A stretch of 64,000 bases of DNA, from the NCBI RefSeq assembly GCF_013410545.1, contig NZ_JACCFV010000001.1, positions 930,001 through 994,000 of the forward strand. Direction: 5' to 3'. This document shows positions 8,911 to 17,166 of this stretch, in pieces; the first letter of the stretch is position 1, and the number at the start of each line of letters is the position of its first letter. A program made the position numbers and the translations under genes. Origin of the DNA: Pseudoclavibacter chungangensis. GTDB lineage: Bacteria > Actinomycetota > Actinomycetes > Actinomycetales > Microbacteriaceae. The notes beneath the pieces were generated by a model. The model was given only the letters and a program-made list of their open reading frames with translations, had not been told where the DNA came from and made no database searches.

Positions 8911-9941
8911 GCACGCCGACCATCGAGCTGCCCGACGACGACGGCACGCTCCGCACCCTTCGACTGCGCGAACCGGCGGTCCTCGAGACCCCCTCGGCCC
9001 CGCCGCGCTCGCGTGCGGTCTACGCCGCCGGCCACGTCGTCGCCGACCCGCTCCGCGCGAGCGCCGCGGACCCGACGACGGTCGACTGGGACGCGACGCT
9101 CGCGGTGCGACACCGGCTCTGGGACCTCGGGCTCGGGATCGCCGAGAGCATGGACACGGCCCAGCGCGGCATGGGCATCGACCCCGCGACGGCGCTCGAG
9201 CTCGGCAGACGCACGGTCGCGGAGGCGCGCACGCGTGGTGCCGAGGTCGTCGTCGGCATCGTCACCGACGAACTCGACCCCGACGAGCGGGACCTCCGCG
9301 CCATCACCGACGCGTACCTGTCGCAGCTCGACGACATCGAGTCCGCGGGTGGCAGGGTCGTCATGATGGCGAGTCGGCAGCTCGCGCGCGCGGCGCGAGG
9401 GCCCGACGACTACGTCCGCGTCTACAGGGAGGTGCTGCGCGCGGCCCGTCGCCCGGTCGTGTTGCACTGGCTCGGCGACATGTTCGACCCGGCGCTGCAC
9501 GGTTACTGGGGGAATGCGTCGATCGCCGAGGCCGTCCCGACCGTCCTGTCGATCATCGAGGAGCACGCGGCCGCCGTCGACGGCATCAAGATGTCGCTCC
9601 TCGACGAGGCCCACGAGGTCGCGTTCCGACGCCTGCTCCCGGACGGCGTGCGGCTCTACACGGGCGACGACTTCAACTACGTCGAGCTCATCGCGGGTGA
9701 CGGCGAGCGGCACAGCGACGCGCTCCTCGGCGCGTTCTCCGCCGTGCCCCGATTCGCGTCGGCCGCGTTCGCGGCGCTCGACGCGGGCGACACGGATCGC
9801 TTCCGAGAGATCCTCGCGCCGACGCAACTGCTCAGCAGGCTCGTGTTCGAGGCGCCGACCCGGTTCTACAAGGTCGGCGTCGTGTGGCTCGCCTACCTCA
9901 CGGGGTGGCAATCGGGCTCTGCGCATTCTAGGTGGGGGTGA
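8907..9941 (+). pseudogene. DUF993 (dihydrodipicolinate-synthase-like) gene, 5' part, cut by an IS
   Basis: The first 336 codons (to 9914) belong to a DUF993 protein, a TIM-barrel family related to aldolases of the dihydrodipicolinate synthase group. Landmarks include ESMDTAQRGMG and GIKMSLLDEAHE. From 9915 the frame runs into the left end of an ISL3-type element and stops at 9939-9941 after nine foreign codons. The true C-terminus is at 11407-11562, in frame if the IS and one target copy are removed, giving 387 residues. The insertion removes about 51 C-terminal residues, so the enzyme, and with it the operon's last step, is probably impaired. Confidence 0.85.
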
Positions 9942-9942
9942 G
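9915..9942 (+). repeat. Left terminal inverted repeat of the IS
   Basis: Begins GGCTCTGCGCATTCTAGG and continues with GTGGGGGTGAG. It differs from the right end by one substitution and one extra G. The transposase stop codon lies within it. Confidence 0.9.
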
Positions 9943-11280
9943 GGGGTCAAGTCCGCCGGCGATCAGGAGCATGCGGAGCCGGTAGTTGTCGTAGTTGGTG
10001 AAGCCGCGGGCGATCCGGCGGGCGAGTTCGATGAGCCCATTCACGGCCTCGGTGCCGCCGTTGGATGAGCGTCCTGTCGCCCAGTAGGCCAGGAACGCGG
10101 CTCGCCACTGGGTGAGGGTGCGGCCGAGGCGGGCGATTTCGGGGATCGGGCAGGACGGGAACGATTCGAGAACCTTCTCGGCGATCTTGTGCCCTTCGAC
10201 CAGGTTGGGGTGCCGGTAGGCGTCGCGGAGCTGCTGGGCGGCGTGCCAGGCGACTTCAACTTCAACGTGCTCCTCCCTCGTCGCGAACGCCGCGTCGAGC
10301 CGGGACCGCTGCCTGTCGGTGAGGCGCTCCCGTCCGGCGCGGAGGATGTTGCGGATCCCGTAGAGCGGATCTCCCTTGCAGCCGCGATGGCCGAGGGTGT
10401 CTTGCTGGACGCGGCGACGGACGTCATCAACCGCGGCGGTGCCGAGCTTGACGACGTGGAACGCGTCCAGCACCGCGGTCGCGTCGTCGAGTTCGTCGTC
10501 GAGGGCCTTCTTGTAGCCGGCGAACGGGTCAAGAGCTGCGATCTTCACCCCGGCACGGAACTGTTCGTCCCGCTCCTTGATCCAGTCTGCGTACGCCTTC
10601 GAGGATCGACCTGGCACCAGGTCCAGCAGTCGCGCCCGCACGCGTCCCGTGGCGTCTCGGGTCAGGTCGACCATCCCGGTCAGCTCCTTCGGACCGCGCC
10701 CGCCGTCGGCGACGGGCTTCGTGGACACGTGATGCCACAGGTGCTCGTCCACGCCGAGCACTTCTACGCCATCGAACCGGCCAGGGTCCTGCTCGCGGCG
10801 CTGCAACTCGGCCTCCACGTGCGTCCAGACCGTGCGCCACGCGACGCGCAGCTGCCGAGCGACACCGCGCACTGACGCGTTCTCGCGGCGCATCTGCGCC
10901 ACCGCCCACGCCACCGCGCGAGCCGTCAGCGCTTTGTTGGCCGCCGCGACGGTCGGGTTCTGCTCCGTGAATGAGCGCACCCCGCACCCGTCCTGGCGAC
11001 ACCGCCAGCGGCGCTTGCGCCACCGGACCCGAACCGGAGTCCCGCCCATCGGGGCGTCCGTCAGAACGAGCACCTTCCGTCCCGCCGACTCCGCGACCAC
11101 TCCGCACTCAGGGCAGCCGACCGGACCCGGCGGCGACTCGGCATCGATCACGAGCACGCCATCGCCGCGACGCTCGACCCCGGCCACCCGGAGCCCGTCG
11201 AGTCCGACGAGCAGGTCGCAGCGATCACAGTAGACAGCAGAACATGGGCGCGCGGCGGCGCAGCGCGTAGCATCAGGCAC
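9928..11280 (-). CDS. ISL3-family transposase
   Basis: A 450-residue transposase. The N-terminus carries a zinc ribbon (CPECG near 56-60, then CRQDGC), followed by a helix-turn-helix region (SVRGVARQLRVAWRTVW) and a DDE nuclease core: first Asp in LGVDEHLWHH, second in ALDPFAGYKKAL, and Glu in NGGTEAVNG. It cuts and rejoins the ends of its own element. Length and motif order match intact ISL3 transposases, with no frameshift, so it is probably active. It is transcribed against the interrupted host operon. Confidence 0.93.
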   Translation of the reverse strand: MPDATRCAAARPCSAVYCDRCDLLVGLDGLRVAGVERRGDGVLVIDAESPPGPVGCPECGVVAESAGRKVLVLTDAPMGGTPVRVRWRKRRWRCRQDGCGVRSFTEQNPTVAAANKALTARAVAWAVAQMRRENASVRGVARQLRVAWRTVWTHVEAELQRREQDPGRFDGVEVLGVDEHLWHHVSTKPVADGGRGPKELTGMVDLTRDATGRVRARLLDLVPGRSSKAYADWIKERDEQFRAGVKIAALDPFAGYKKALDDELDDATAVLDAFHVVKLGTAAVDDVRRRVQQDTLGHRGCKGDPLYGIRNILRAGRERLTDRQRSRLDAAFATREEHVEVEVAWHAAQQLRDAYRHPNLVEGHKIAEKVLESFPSCPIPEIARLGRTLTQWRAAFLAYWATGRSSNGGTEAVNGLIELARRIARGFTNYDNYRLRMLLIAGGLDPLTPT

Positions 11281-11371
11281 GGGTCGAGGTCTCCGGACGA
11301 ACAGGTTGCTTGGTCGCTACCGATCCTCCGGGCCTCGACCCACCTCACCCCGTCACGCCACGCCCGAGCGC

Positions 11372-11398
11372 CTCACCCCACCCAGAATGCGCAGAGCC
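11372..11398 (-). repeat. Right terminal inverted repeat of the IS
   Basis: On the minus strand this reads GGCTCTGCGCATTCTGGG followed by TGGGGTGAG, matching the left end. It is followed by the second copy of the 8-bp target duplication. Confidence 0.9.
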
Positions 11399-11406
11399 GG
11401 CAATCG

Positions 11407-11562
11407 CACCCGCGCATGATCGCGGGGTTCGAGACGGGACGCAGCGTGCGCCACCTCGCGCGCGTGTTCGAGGAGGCCGACCGCATCGGCCTGTTCGAGG
11501 ACCCGGAACTCGCGGCGGCACGGGCAACGGCCTACTTCCGTGGACAGGGCATCGGCTCCTGA
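11407..11562 (+). pseudogene. DUF993 gene, 3' part beyond the IS
   Basis: Fifty-one codons (starting HPRMIAGFETGRS, ending YFRGQGIGS) and a TGA complete the DUF993 protein when joined to codon 336 of the 5' part. No base is missing: only the IS and one 8-bp target copy intervene. The fragment has no start of its own. Its last 31 bases overlap the 3' end of the convergent GNAT gene. Confidence 0.85.
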
Positions 11563-12092
11563 CCGTCCGTCACCCGTCCGGCCTCGCAGACACCGTCAGG
11601 CGTCGGCGAGGCCGGACGCGTGCCGGGGAGCGGCCGCACGAGCACGAGCGTGGGGCCGGGCCAGTCGAGTCCCGTGTGCTCCTCGAGCGGCGTGAAACCG
11701 ACCGCGCGGTAGAACGCGCGGGTGCGGGCATACGCGTCGTCGGCGTGGGAGGGGCCCACGGTGTGCACGGTGAGGAACCGGCAATCGTCCTCGACCAGCC
11801 GGGCGACGACGCGGTCGACGAGGGCCCGACCGATGCCGCGACCGTGGTCGCCGGGGCACACCGCGAGCAGGTGGAGACCGGCGCTCTCGGGGAAGTGGCG
11901 GCGCACGAGCGCGACGCCGACCGTCCGGCCGTCACGTCGGGCGAGCACGCACTGCAGCGCCGGGTCGTCCGCATCGGCCACGTAGGTGTCGAGCGCGGCC
12001 GGATCCCCGAACCACGCCGGGAGCGATTCGAGGACATCGCGCACGCCCGACGCGTCGCGGACGTCGTCGAGCATCGCGGCGGGAACGGTCAC
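11532..12092 (-). CDS. GNAT-family N-acetyltransferase
   Basis: A 186-residue acetyltransferase. The acetyl-CoA pyrophosphate loop is GDHGRGIGRALVD (about 81-93), preceded by LHLLAVCP and followed by the AFYRAVGF segment typical of the last helix. It moves an acetyl group to an amine on an unidentified small molecule or protein. The GTG at 12092 is chosen for family-like length; an ATG at 12074 is possible and neither has a strong ribosome site. The 3' end converges on and overlaps the DUF993 remnant. Confidence 0.78.
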   Translation of the reverse strand: MTVPAAMLDDVRDASGVRDVLESLPAWFGDPAALDTYVADADDPALQCVLARRDGRTVGVALVRRHFPESAGLHLLAVCPGDHGRGIGRALVDRVVARLVEDDCRFLTVHTVGPSHADDAYARTRAFYRAVGFTPLEEHTGLDWPGPTLVLVRPLPGTRPASPTPDGVCEAGRVTDGQEPMPCPRK

Positions 12093-12169
12093 GCCCCATG
12101 CTCGCACGCCGATCGGTGCGTGCGACGCCGCACCCGGTGCACACCCAGACGGCCCGCTCGCCGGAGGAC

Positions 12170-12175
12170 TAGCCT
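12170..12175 (+). promoter_or_regulatory. -10 hexamer, leaderless promoter of the SDR gene
   Basis: TAGCCT ends 7 nt before the ATG at 12183, which has no Shine-Dalgarno site. Confidence 0.45.
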
Positions 12176-12182
12176 CCTCGCC

Positions 12183-13109
12183 ATGTCGACGCACGCACCG
12201 GTCCGAACCATCCCCGACCAGACAGGCCGGACGTGGCTCGTCACGGGCGCGACGAACGGCATCGGCCGCGAGGTGGCCCGTTCGGCCGCGGCGGCGGGCG
12301 CACGGATCATCGTGCCGGGCCGCGCACCCGAGCGGGTCTCCGCGCTCGCGGACGAGCTGCGCGCGCTCGGCGGCGACCCCGTGACGGGGGCCCTCGACCT
12401 GGCGGATCTCGCATCGGTGCGACGCTTCGCCGCGAGTGTCGACGAGCCCGTCGACGTGCTCGTCGACAACGCGGGGGCCGCGTCGCCGCGGCGACGCGAG
12501 ACCGCGGACGGGTTCGAGCTCGTCCTCGGGACCAACTTCCTCGGCCCGTTCGCGCTCACCAATCTGCTCGCGGATCGCGTGCGGGAGCGCATCGTGATCG
12601 TCGGATCGGACGCGCACCGCGGGGCTCGCATCGACGGTGCCGATCCGCACTTCCGGCACCGTCGGTGGACGTTCCCCGCGGCGTACGGCCAATCGAAGCT
12701 CGCCGACATGCTCTGGGCGCGGGCACTTCAGTCGCGGCTCGACGCGCGCGCGTCGGGCGTTCGCGTCGAACTCGCGCACCCCGGCTGGGCGCTCACGAAC
12801 ATCCAGAACGTGACCGGTGCGGCAGCCCTCGATCGTGTCGTCACGGCTGTGACGGCGCTCGTCGCCCAATCCGCCCACGCGGGTGCATGGCCCGTGCTGC
12901 AGGCCGCCGTGAGCGACCTCCCGCCCCTCACGTACCTCGGCCCGGACGGTGCCGGGCACCTTCGTGGCCGACCCTCGTCGCAGGAGACGAGTGCGCTCGC
13001 GCGCGACGACGACGCGGCCGAGGCCGTGTGGGCACTCGGCGTGCGCGAGACCGGCACCGATCTGCGGCCACGTGCGTCAGAGCCGACGGATGGACGCGCC
13101 GCCGGGTAG
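12183..13109 (+). CDS. Short-chain dehydrogenase/reductase
   Basis: A 308-residue SDR. The nucleotide site TGATNGIG is at 21-28, the NAG motif at 96-98, the catalytic Ser near 142, and Tyr168 and Lys172 in YGQSK. The length and the segment after the catalytic Lys (HPGWALTNIQ) fit the retinol-dehydrogenase-like extended SDRs common in actinobacteria. It would reduce or oxidise an alcohol/ketone with NAD(P)H; substrate unknown. It appears to be expressed alone. Confidence 0.87.
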   Translation: MSTHAPVRTIPDQTGRTWLVTGATNGIGREVARSAAAAGARIIVPGRAPERVSALADELRALGGDPVTGALDLADLASVRRFAASVDEPVDVLVDNAGAASPRRRETADGFELVLGTNFLGPFALTNLLADRVRERIVIVGSDAHRGARIDGADPHFRHRRWTFPAAYGQSKLADMLWARALQSRLDARASGVRVELAHPGWALTNIQNVTGAAALDRVVTAVTALVAQSAHAGAWPVLQAAVSDLPPLTYLGPDGAGHLRGRPSSQETSALARDDDAAEAVWALGVRETGTDLRPRASEPTDGRAAG

Positions 13110-13127
13110 GAAGTTAGGCTGACCTCA
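13109..13127. promoter_or_regulatory. DtxR/IdeR-like iron box
   Basis: The segment TTAGGCTGACCTCA (13114-13127) matches 12 of 14 positions of the right part of the DtxR/IdeR consensus (TTAG-SCTAACCTAA); the left five bases match poorly. It contains a TAGGCT hexamer that could serve as a -10. It lies about 118 nt before the siderophore-interacting protein gene, so iron-responsive repression is expected. Confidence 0.6.
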
Positions 13128-13244
13128 CTCCGGCCGTCGGATTCGGCCGGTTCCGGCCCACGCGCGGCGAAGCCGTCCGAGCGGCCGCGCGCACGCCACG
13201 GTCCGCACACGACGGGACCACGCCACGACAGGAGCGACTCGAGC

Positions 13245-14147
13245 ATGCCCGCAACCTTCCGGTTCTTCCACGTCCGCGTCGCGGCGATCCAGGACCTGAC
13301 GCCCGGATTCCGCCGATTCACGTTCACCGGCGACGACCTCGACGCGTTCGCCGACCCGGGGTGGGACCAGCGCATCAAGCTCGTGCTGCCTGCGCGGGAC
13401 GGCGGGTTCGACCATCTCCCCACCGGCGACGACTGGTACGCGCGCTGGCGCGAGCTCGACGACGCGAAGCGGCCGATCATCCGCACCTACACGACCCGCG
13501 CCGTGCGCCCCGAGCGCATGGAGGTCGACGTCGATGCCGTCGTGCACGAGGTGCACGGCCCCGCGGCGAGGTTCGTCGTCGAGGCGCGCGTCGGCGACGA
13601 GGTCGTGCTGCTCGGCCCGAATGCCGCGTCCGAGGAGGAGCCCGGTGGCGTCGACTTCGTCCCGCCGAACGTCACCGAACGGTACTTCCTCGCCGGTGAC
13701 GAGACCGCGGCTCCCGCGATCGCCGTCATCCTCGAACAGCTCCCCGCCGAGGCGAGGGGCATCGCCGTCGTCGAGGTCCCGAGCGACGACGACACGGCGT
13801 ACCTGCCGACGCACCCCGGCATCGAGGTCCGCGCCGTCGGCCGAGGCGGTGCGCCGCACGGCGAGCGCCTCGTCGAGGCCGCACGAACCGCGGTCGCCGA
13901 GCTCGCCCCGATCGGCGAGCCCCAGGAGGTCGAGGAGATCGACGTCGACGAGCAACTGCTGTGGGAGGTGCCCCGGCACGCGAAGGGCGGGGCCGCGCTC
14001 AAGCGCACGTCGCTCTACGCCTGGCTCGCGAGCGAGGCCGCGGCCGTCAAGACGCTCCGTCGTCACCTCGTGTCGGAGCGCGGCATCGACCGCCGCTCGG
14101 TCGCCTTCATGGGGTACTGGCGCCTCGGCAAGGCCGAGGGCCTCTGA
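13245..14147 (+). CDS. Siderophore-interacting protein (ferric-siderophore reductase)
   Basis: A 300-residue SIP/ViuB-type flavoprotein. The N-terminal half is a FAD-binding barrel with the motif RTYTTR (80-85), and the C-terminal half has the NAD(P)H domain with YFLAGDETAAPAI. The tail LRRHLVSERGIDRRSVAFMGYWRLG is the classic end of the family. It reduces iron bound to imported siderophores in the cytoplasm, releasing Fe2+. No siderophore uptake genes adjoin it. The upstream DtxR/IdeR-like box agrees with this role. An AGGAG site precedes the ATG at 13245. Confidence 0.9.
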   Translation: MPATFRFFHVRVAAIQDLTPGFRRFTFTGDDLDAFADPGWDQRIKLVLPARDGGFDHLPTGDDWYARWRELDDAKRPIIRTYTTRAVRPERMEVDVDAVVHEVHGPAARFVVEARVGDEVVLLGPNAASEEEPGGVDFVPPNVTERYFLAGDETAAPAIAVILEQLPAEARGIAVVEVPSDDDTAYLPTHPGIEVRAVGRGGAPHGERLVEAARTAVAELAPIGEPQEVEEIDVDEQLLWEVPRHAKGGAALKRTSLYAWLASEAAAVKTLRRHLVSERGIDRRSVAFMGYWRLGKAEGL

Positions 14148-14185
14148 GCCGACGGCTCGTCGCCCCGGCCCGCACGCTCCGGCCG

Positions 14186-15094
14186 TCAGAGGCCGAGGAA
14201 CTCGCGGATCGCGGGCATCTCGCGCCGGGCCTGCGCGAGTCCGAGCTCGTGGCTACGCCGGAGCTTCGTGACGCTGCGCTCGCCGTTGTCGACCGGCATC
14301 GAGTCGGGCACGAAGAGGTAGGCCCGCCCCTCACGCTCCAGCCGGAACAGCTCCTCGCGCGTCTCGTTGTACCGGTGCGGACGCTTGCGCAGTGCGTCGA
14401 CGACGGCGGGCCAACGCCGGAAGTGGCGACGGTAGAACCCGTCGAGCCGGCTCGGCCCCTTCCGATAGCCGCGCGGCCGCGTGAGCACGACGAGGAAGCG
14501 CTCGAAGCCGTCCGCGCGCGCGATGTCGAGGGGGATCCCGCCCGAACGCCCGAGCGCGCCGTCGACGTAGACCTCGCCGTCGATCGTGACGGGCGGCATG
14601 ACGACGGGCATCGTGGACGAGGCGCGGACGCGCACCATGAGGTCGTGCATCTCGCGCACGTCGTCGCGCCCCCACCACACGTTGCGCCCGGTCGAGCACT
14701 GGAACGCGCCGACCCGGAATCGGGCCGGATTGGCGCGGAACGTCGCGAAGTCGAACGGCAGGGCCTGATCGGGCAGCCCCGTCTCCTCGTAGATGTAGCG
14801 CGCGTTGAACATGCCCTCGCCGCGCACGAACGTGCGCAGGTCGCCGAACCTCGGATCGGCGGCGAACTCGACGAACGAGCGCCTCGCCCGCGCAGGGTCC
14901 CGCGAGAGATAGTTGGCCGTATTGCTCGAACCCGCCGAGATCCCCGCGACGTAGTCGGCGTGCACACCGGCCTCGAGCAGCGCCACGACCATCGCCGAGG
15001 TGTAGCTCGCGCGCATGCCACCGCCCTCGAACACGAGCGCCGTGTCGAAGACGTTGCTCGTGAGCGGGCCTGGAGTCGTCGAAGCGTCCGTCAC
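14186..15094 (-). CDS. Patatin-like phospholipase/acylhydrolase
   Basis: A 302-residue patatin-domain protein. The oxyanion motif is EGGGMR (23-28), the nucleophile elbow GISAGS places Ser53, and the dyad Asp is near 178 in VDGA. It uses a Ser-Asp dyad to hydrolyse acyl esters, probably of phospholipids. No signal peptide is seen, so it is cytoplasmic, as for the YjjU/RssA-type bacterial members it resembles in length. The GTG start at 15094 has TAGGGT 6 nt upstream (leaderless type). Confidence 0.87.
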   Translation of the reverse strand: MTDASTTPGPLTSNVFDTALVFEGGGMRASYTSAMVVALLEAGVHADYVAGISAGSSNTANYLSRDPARARRSFVEFAADPRFGDLRTFVRGEGMFNARYIYEETGLPDQALPFDFATFRANPARFRVGAFQCSTGRNVWWGRDDVREMHDLMVRVRASSTMPVVMPPVTIDGEVYVDGALGRSGGIPLDIARADGFERFLVVLTRPRGYRKGPSRLDGFYRRHFRRWPAVVDALRKRPHRYNETREELFRLEREGRAYLFVPDSMPVDNGERSVTKLRRSHELGLAQARREMPAIREFLGL

Positions 15095-15100
15095 GCCCCG

Positions 15101-15106
15101 ACCCTA
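15101..15106 (-). promoter_or_regulatory. -10 hexamer, leaderless promoter of the patatin gene
   Basis: TAGGGT on the minus strand, 6 nt before the GTG at 15094. It overlaps the stop codon (TAG, 15104-15106) of the upstream alkyltransferase-like gene. Confidence 0.4.
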
Positions 15107-15481
15107 CGTCGTCCCGGCCGTGCGCTCGACGTCGTCGCCGGTCGTGAGGTCGTCGAGCGAGCCCCAGCCGCGCGGGAACGCGTCGACGCGACCCCGCGCG
15201 TCGACGTCGACACCCTCGTCCTCGAGCAGGCGCCGCTGGACGTCGCCCGACTCCCCGGGGGTGGGGTCGAGCAGGATGCGGAGCCGGGACGGGCCGTCGG
15301 CACCGAGCACGCGGTGCCACGGCACGTCGCCCGCGGCCCCGTGCAGGGCCGCGAGCGCGAACCCCACCTGGCGGGCGTTCCGTGGCGCCCCCGCGAGCTC
15401 CGCGACGGTGCCGTAGTTCGTGACGCGCCCGCGCGGGATCACCCGAACGATCCGGTAGTAGCGCTCCCAGCCATCGACCAT
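15104..15481 (-). CDS. Alkyltransferase-like (ATL) DNA-base recognition protein
   Basis: A 125-residue protein of the Ogt/MGMT C-terminal fold. The DNA-binding helix segment and Arg finger (NARQVG, Arg near 37) are present, but the active-site motif reads PWHRV (54-58): Trp55 replaces the acceptor Cys of PCHRV. This is the hallmark of ATL proteins, which bind O6-alkylguanine and hand the lesion to nucleotide excision repair instead of removing the alkyl group. The ATG at 15481 gives normal ATL length; an in-frame ATG farther upstream is unlikely. Confidence 0.87.
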   Translation of the reverse strand: MVDGWERYYRIVRVIPRGRVTNYGTVAELAGAPRNARQVGFALAALHGAAGDVPWHRVLGADGPSRLRILLDPTPGESGDVQRRLLEDEGVDVDARGRVDAFPRGWGSLDDLTTGDDVERTAGTT

Positions 15482-15636
15482 GCGCTCATCGTGCCACGTG
15501 CGGACGTGGCGGGGCCCGGCCATCTGACACCGGCGGGACTTCCCCGATTCGCCCGACACATGTAGACTCGCGCGTCTGCCCGCACCCCGGGGCAGTCCGC
15601 ACCGCGCCCACCGGCGCCTCACGAAAGCGCTCCGAC

Positions 15637-17118
15637 GTGTCACGCACAACAACCGACGACCGCCTCGACGCCCGCTCGACCACCGTCATCGCGGTGCTCC
15701 TCGTCTCCGCCTTCGTCGTCATCCTCAACGAGACGGCGATGAACGTCGCGCTGCGCGACATCATGCTCGAACTGCACGTCGCCGAACACGTCGTGCAGTG
15801 GCTCACGACCGCGTTCATGCTCACGATGGCCGTCGTGATCCCGATCACCGGTTGGCTCATCCAGCGCGTCCCGACGCGCACCCTCTTCATCCTCGCGATG
15901 AGCCTGTTCTCGCTCGGGACGCTCGTCGCGGCGATCGCGCCGGTCTTCTCGATCCTGCTCGCGGGTCGCATCGTGCAGGCCTCCGGCACGGCCATCATGA
16001 TGCCGCTGCTCATGACGACGATCATGACGCTCGTCCCGCCCGGTGCGCGCGGTCGCGTGATGGGCAACGTGTCGATCGTGATCTCCGTCGCGCCCGCGAT
16101 CGGCCCCACGATCTCGGGCCTCATCCTGAGCTTCGCGCACTGGCGCTTCGTGTTCGTCTTCGTCCTGCCGATCGCCGTGCTCATGCTCGTCATCGGTGCG
16201 CTGCGGATCACGAACGTCGGCGAGAACGAGCGGACGAAGCTCGACGTCCCCTCCGTCCTGCTCTCCGCCGTGGGCTTCGGTGGCCTCGTCTACGGTCTCA
16301 CGCTCATCGGCTCGGTGACGGTCGACGCCTGGGTGCCGCCGACGATCGTTGCCGGGGGCATCGCCGCGCTCGCCGTGTTCGCGCTCCGACAGCGCGTGCT
16401 CCAGCGGACCGACGAGGCGTTCCTCGATCTGCGCACGTTCCGGTACCCCGCGTTCACCGTCTCCATCGTGACGATGGTGCTCGCGATGATGGCACTGTTC
16501 GGGACGGTCATCGTCCTGCCGCTCCTGCTGCAGACCTCCTACGGCGTCGACCCGCTCACGGTCGGGCTCGTGCTGCTGCCCGGCGGCATCCTGATGGGTC
16601 TGCTCGGCCCGCTCGTCGGGCGTCTCTTCGACCGGTTCGGCCCCCGCGTCCTCATCGTCCCCGGATCGATCGTCGTCGCGGCGTCGTTTGTGCTCTTCGC
16701 GACGCTGCAGCTCACGTCACCGCTGTGGATCGTCGTCGTCGCGCACGTGCTCCTGAGCGTCGGGCTCGCGTTCATGTTCACGCCGCTGTTCACCGTCTCG
16801 CTCGGCGCACTCCCGAGCTCGCTCTACAGTCACGGCTCGGCGATCGTCGGCACCGTGCAGCAGCTCGCGGGTGCCGCGGGCACGGCCGTGTTCGTCATGC
16901 TGCTCGTCGCGTTCGGGCAGGGCGTCGGCGGCGAGGCGGGTACGAGCGCGACGCCCGAGGAGTTCCTCGCCGGGGCACGCGCCGCGTTCCTCGCGGCCGG
17001 CGGCGTGTGGCTGCTCGCGATCATCGCGGGCGCGTTCGTGCGTCAATCGTCCCCCGACGAGGTGCCGGACGACGCCTCGGCCGCGCCGACGGGGGAGCAG
17101 CCGATCACCACGCACTGA
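15637..17118 (+). CDS. MFS drug-exporter-type transporter (DHA2, LmrB/EmrB-like)
   Basis: A 493-residue multidrug-type major facilitator with about 14 membrane segments. Landmarks are the first helix ending LNETAMNVALRDIM, the motif-A region GWLIQRVPTR, the RIVQASGTAIMMPLLM segment, and motif C in helix 5 (APAIGPTISGLI). These fit drug:H+ antiporters of the DHA2 group related to LmrB. It probably exports hydrophobic toxic compounds. The start is GTG at 15637. No regulator gene adjoins it. Confidence 0.85.
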   Translation: MSRTTTDDRLDARSTTVIAVLLVSAFVVILNETAMNVALRDIMLELHVAEHVVQWLTTAFMLTMAVVIPITGWLIQRVPTRTLFILAMSLFSLGTLVAAIAPVFSILLAGRIVQASGTAIMMPLLMTTIMTLVPPGARGRVMGNVSIVISVAPAIGPTISGLILSFAHWRFVFVFVLPIAVLMLVIGALRITNVGENERTKLDVPSVLLSAVGFGGLVYGLTLIGSVTVDAWVPPTIVAGGIAALAVFALRQRVLQRTDEAFLDLRTFRYPAFTVSIVTMVLAMMALFGTVIVLPLLLQTSYGVDPLTVGLVLLPGGILMGLLGPLVGRLFDRFGPRVLIVPGSIVVAASFVLFATLQLTSPLWIVVVAHVLLSVGLAFMFTPLFTVSLGALPSSLYSHGSAIVGTVQQLAGAAGTAVFVMLLVAFGQGVGGEAGTSATPEEFLAGARAAFLAAGGVWLLAIIAGAFVRQSSPDEVPDDASAAPTGEQPITTH

Positions 17119-17146
17119 TCGCCGCGACGACGGTCGATGCCGGGTG

Positions 17147-17164
17147 GGGCGCGCTCCCGCGCCC
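17147..17164. terminator. Short hairpin between convergent genes
   Basis: GGGCGCG and CGCGCCC pair over a CTCC loop (7-bp stem). It lies between the stop codons of the MFS gene and the convergent ankyrin gene. There is no U tract, so termination is plausible but weakly supported. Confidence 0.4.
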
Positions 17165-17166
17165 GC

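Larger units (their letters stand above)
9915..11398. mobile_element. ISL3-family insertion sequence, 1484 bp
   Basis: A complete element with imperfect terminal inverted repeats of about 27-28 nt (both ends start GGCTCTGCGCATTCT), one transposase gene filling it, and an exact 8-bp target duplication GGCAATCG at 9907-9914 and 11399-11406. The 8-bp duplication and the GGCTCT ends are typical of ISL3. It interrupts the DUF993 gene. Near-perfect ends and an intact host frame on both sides point to a recent insertion. Confidence 0.93.
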
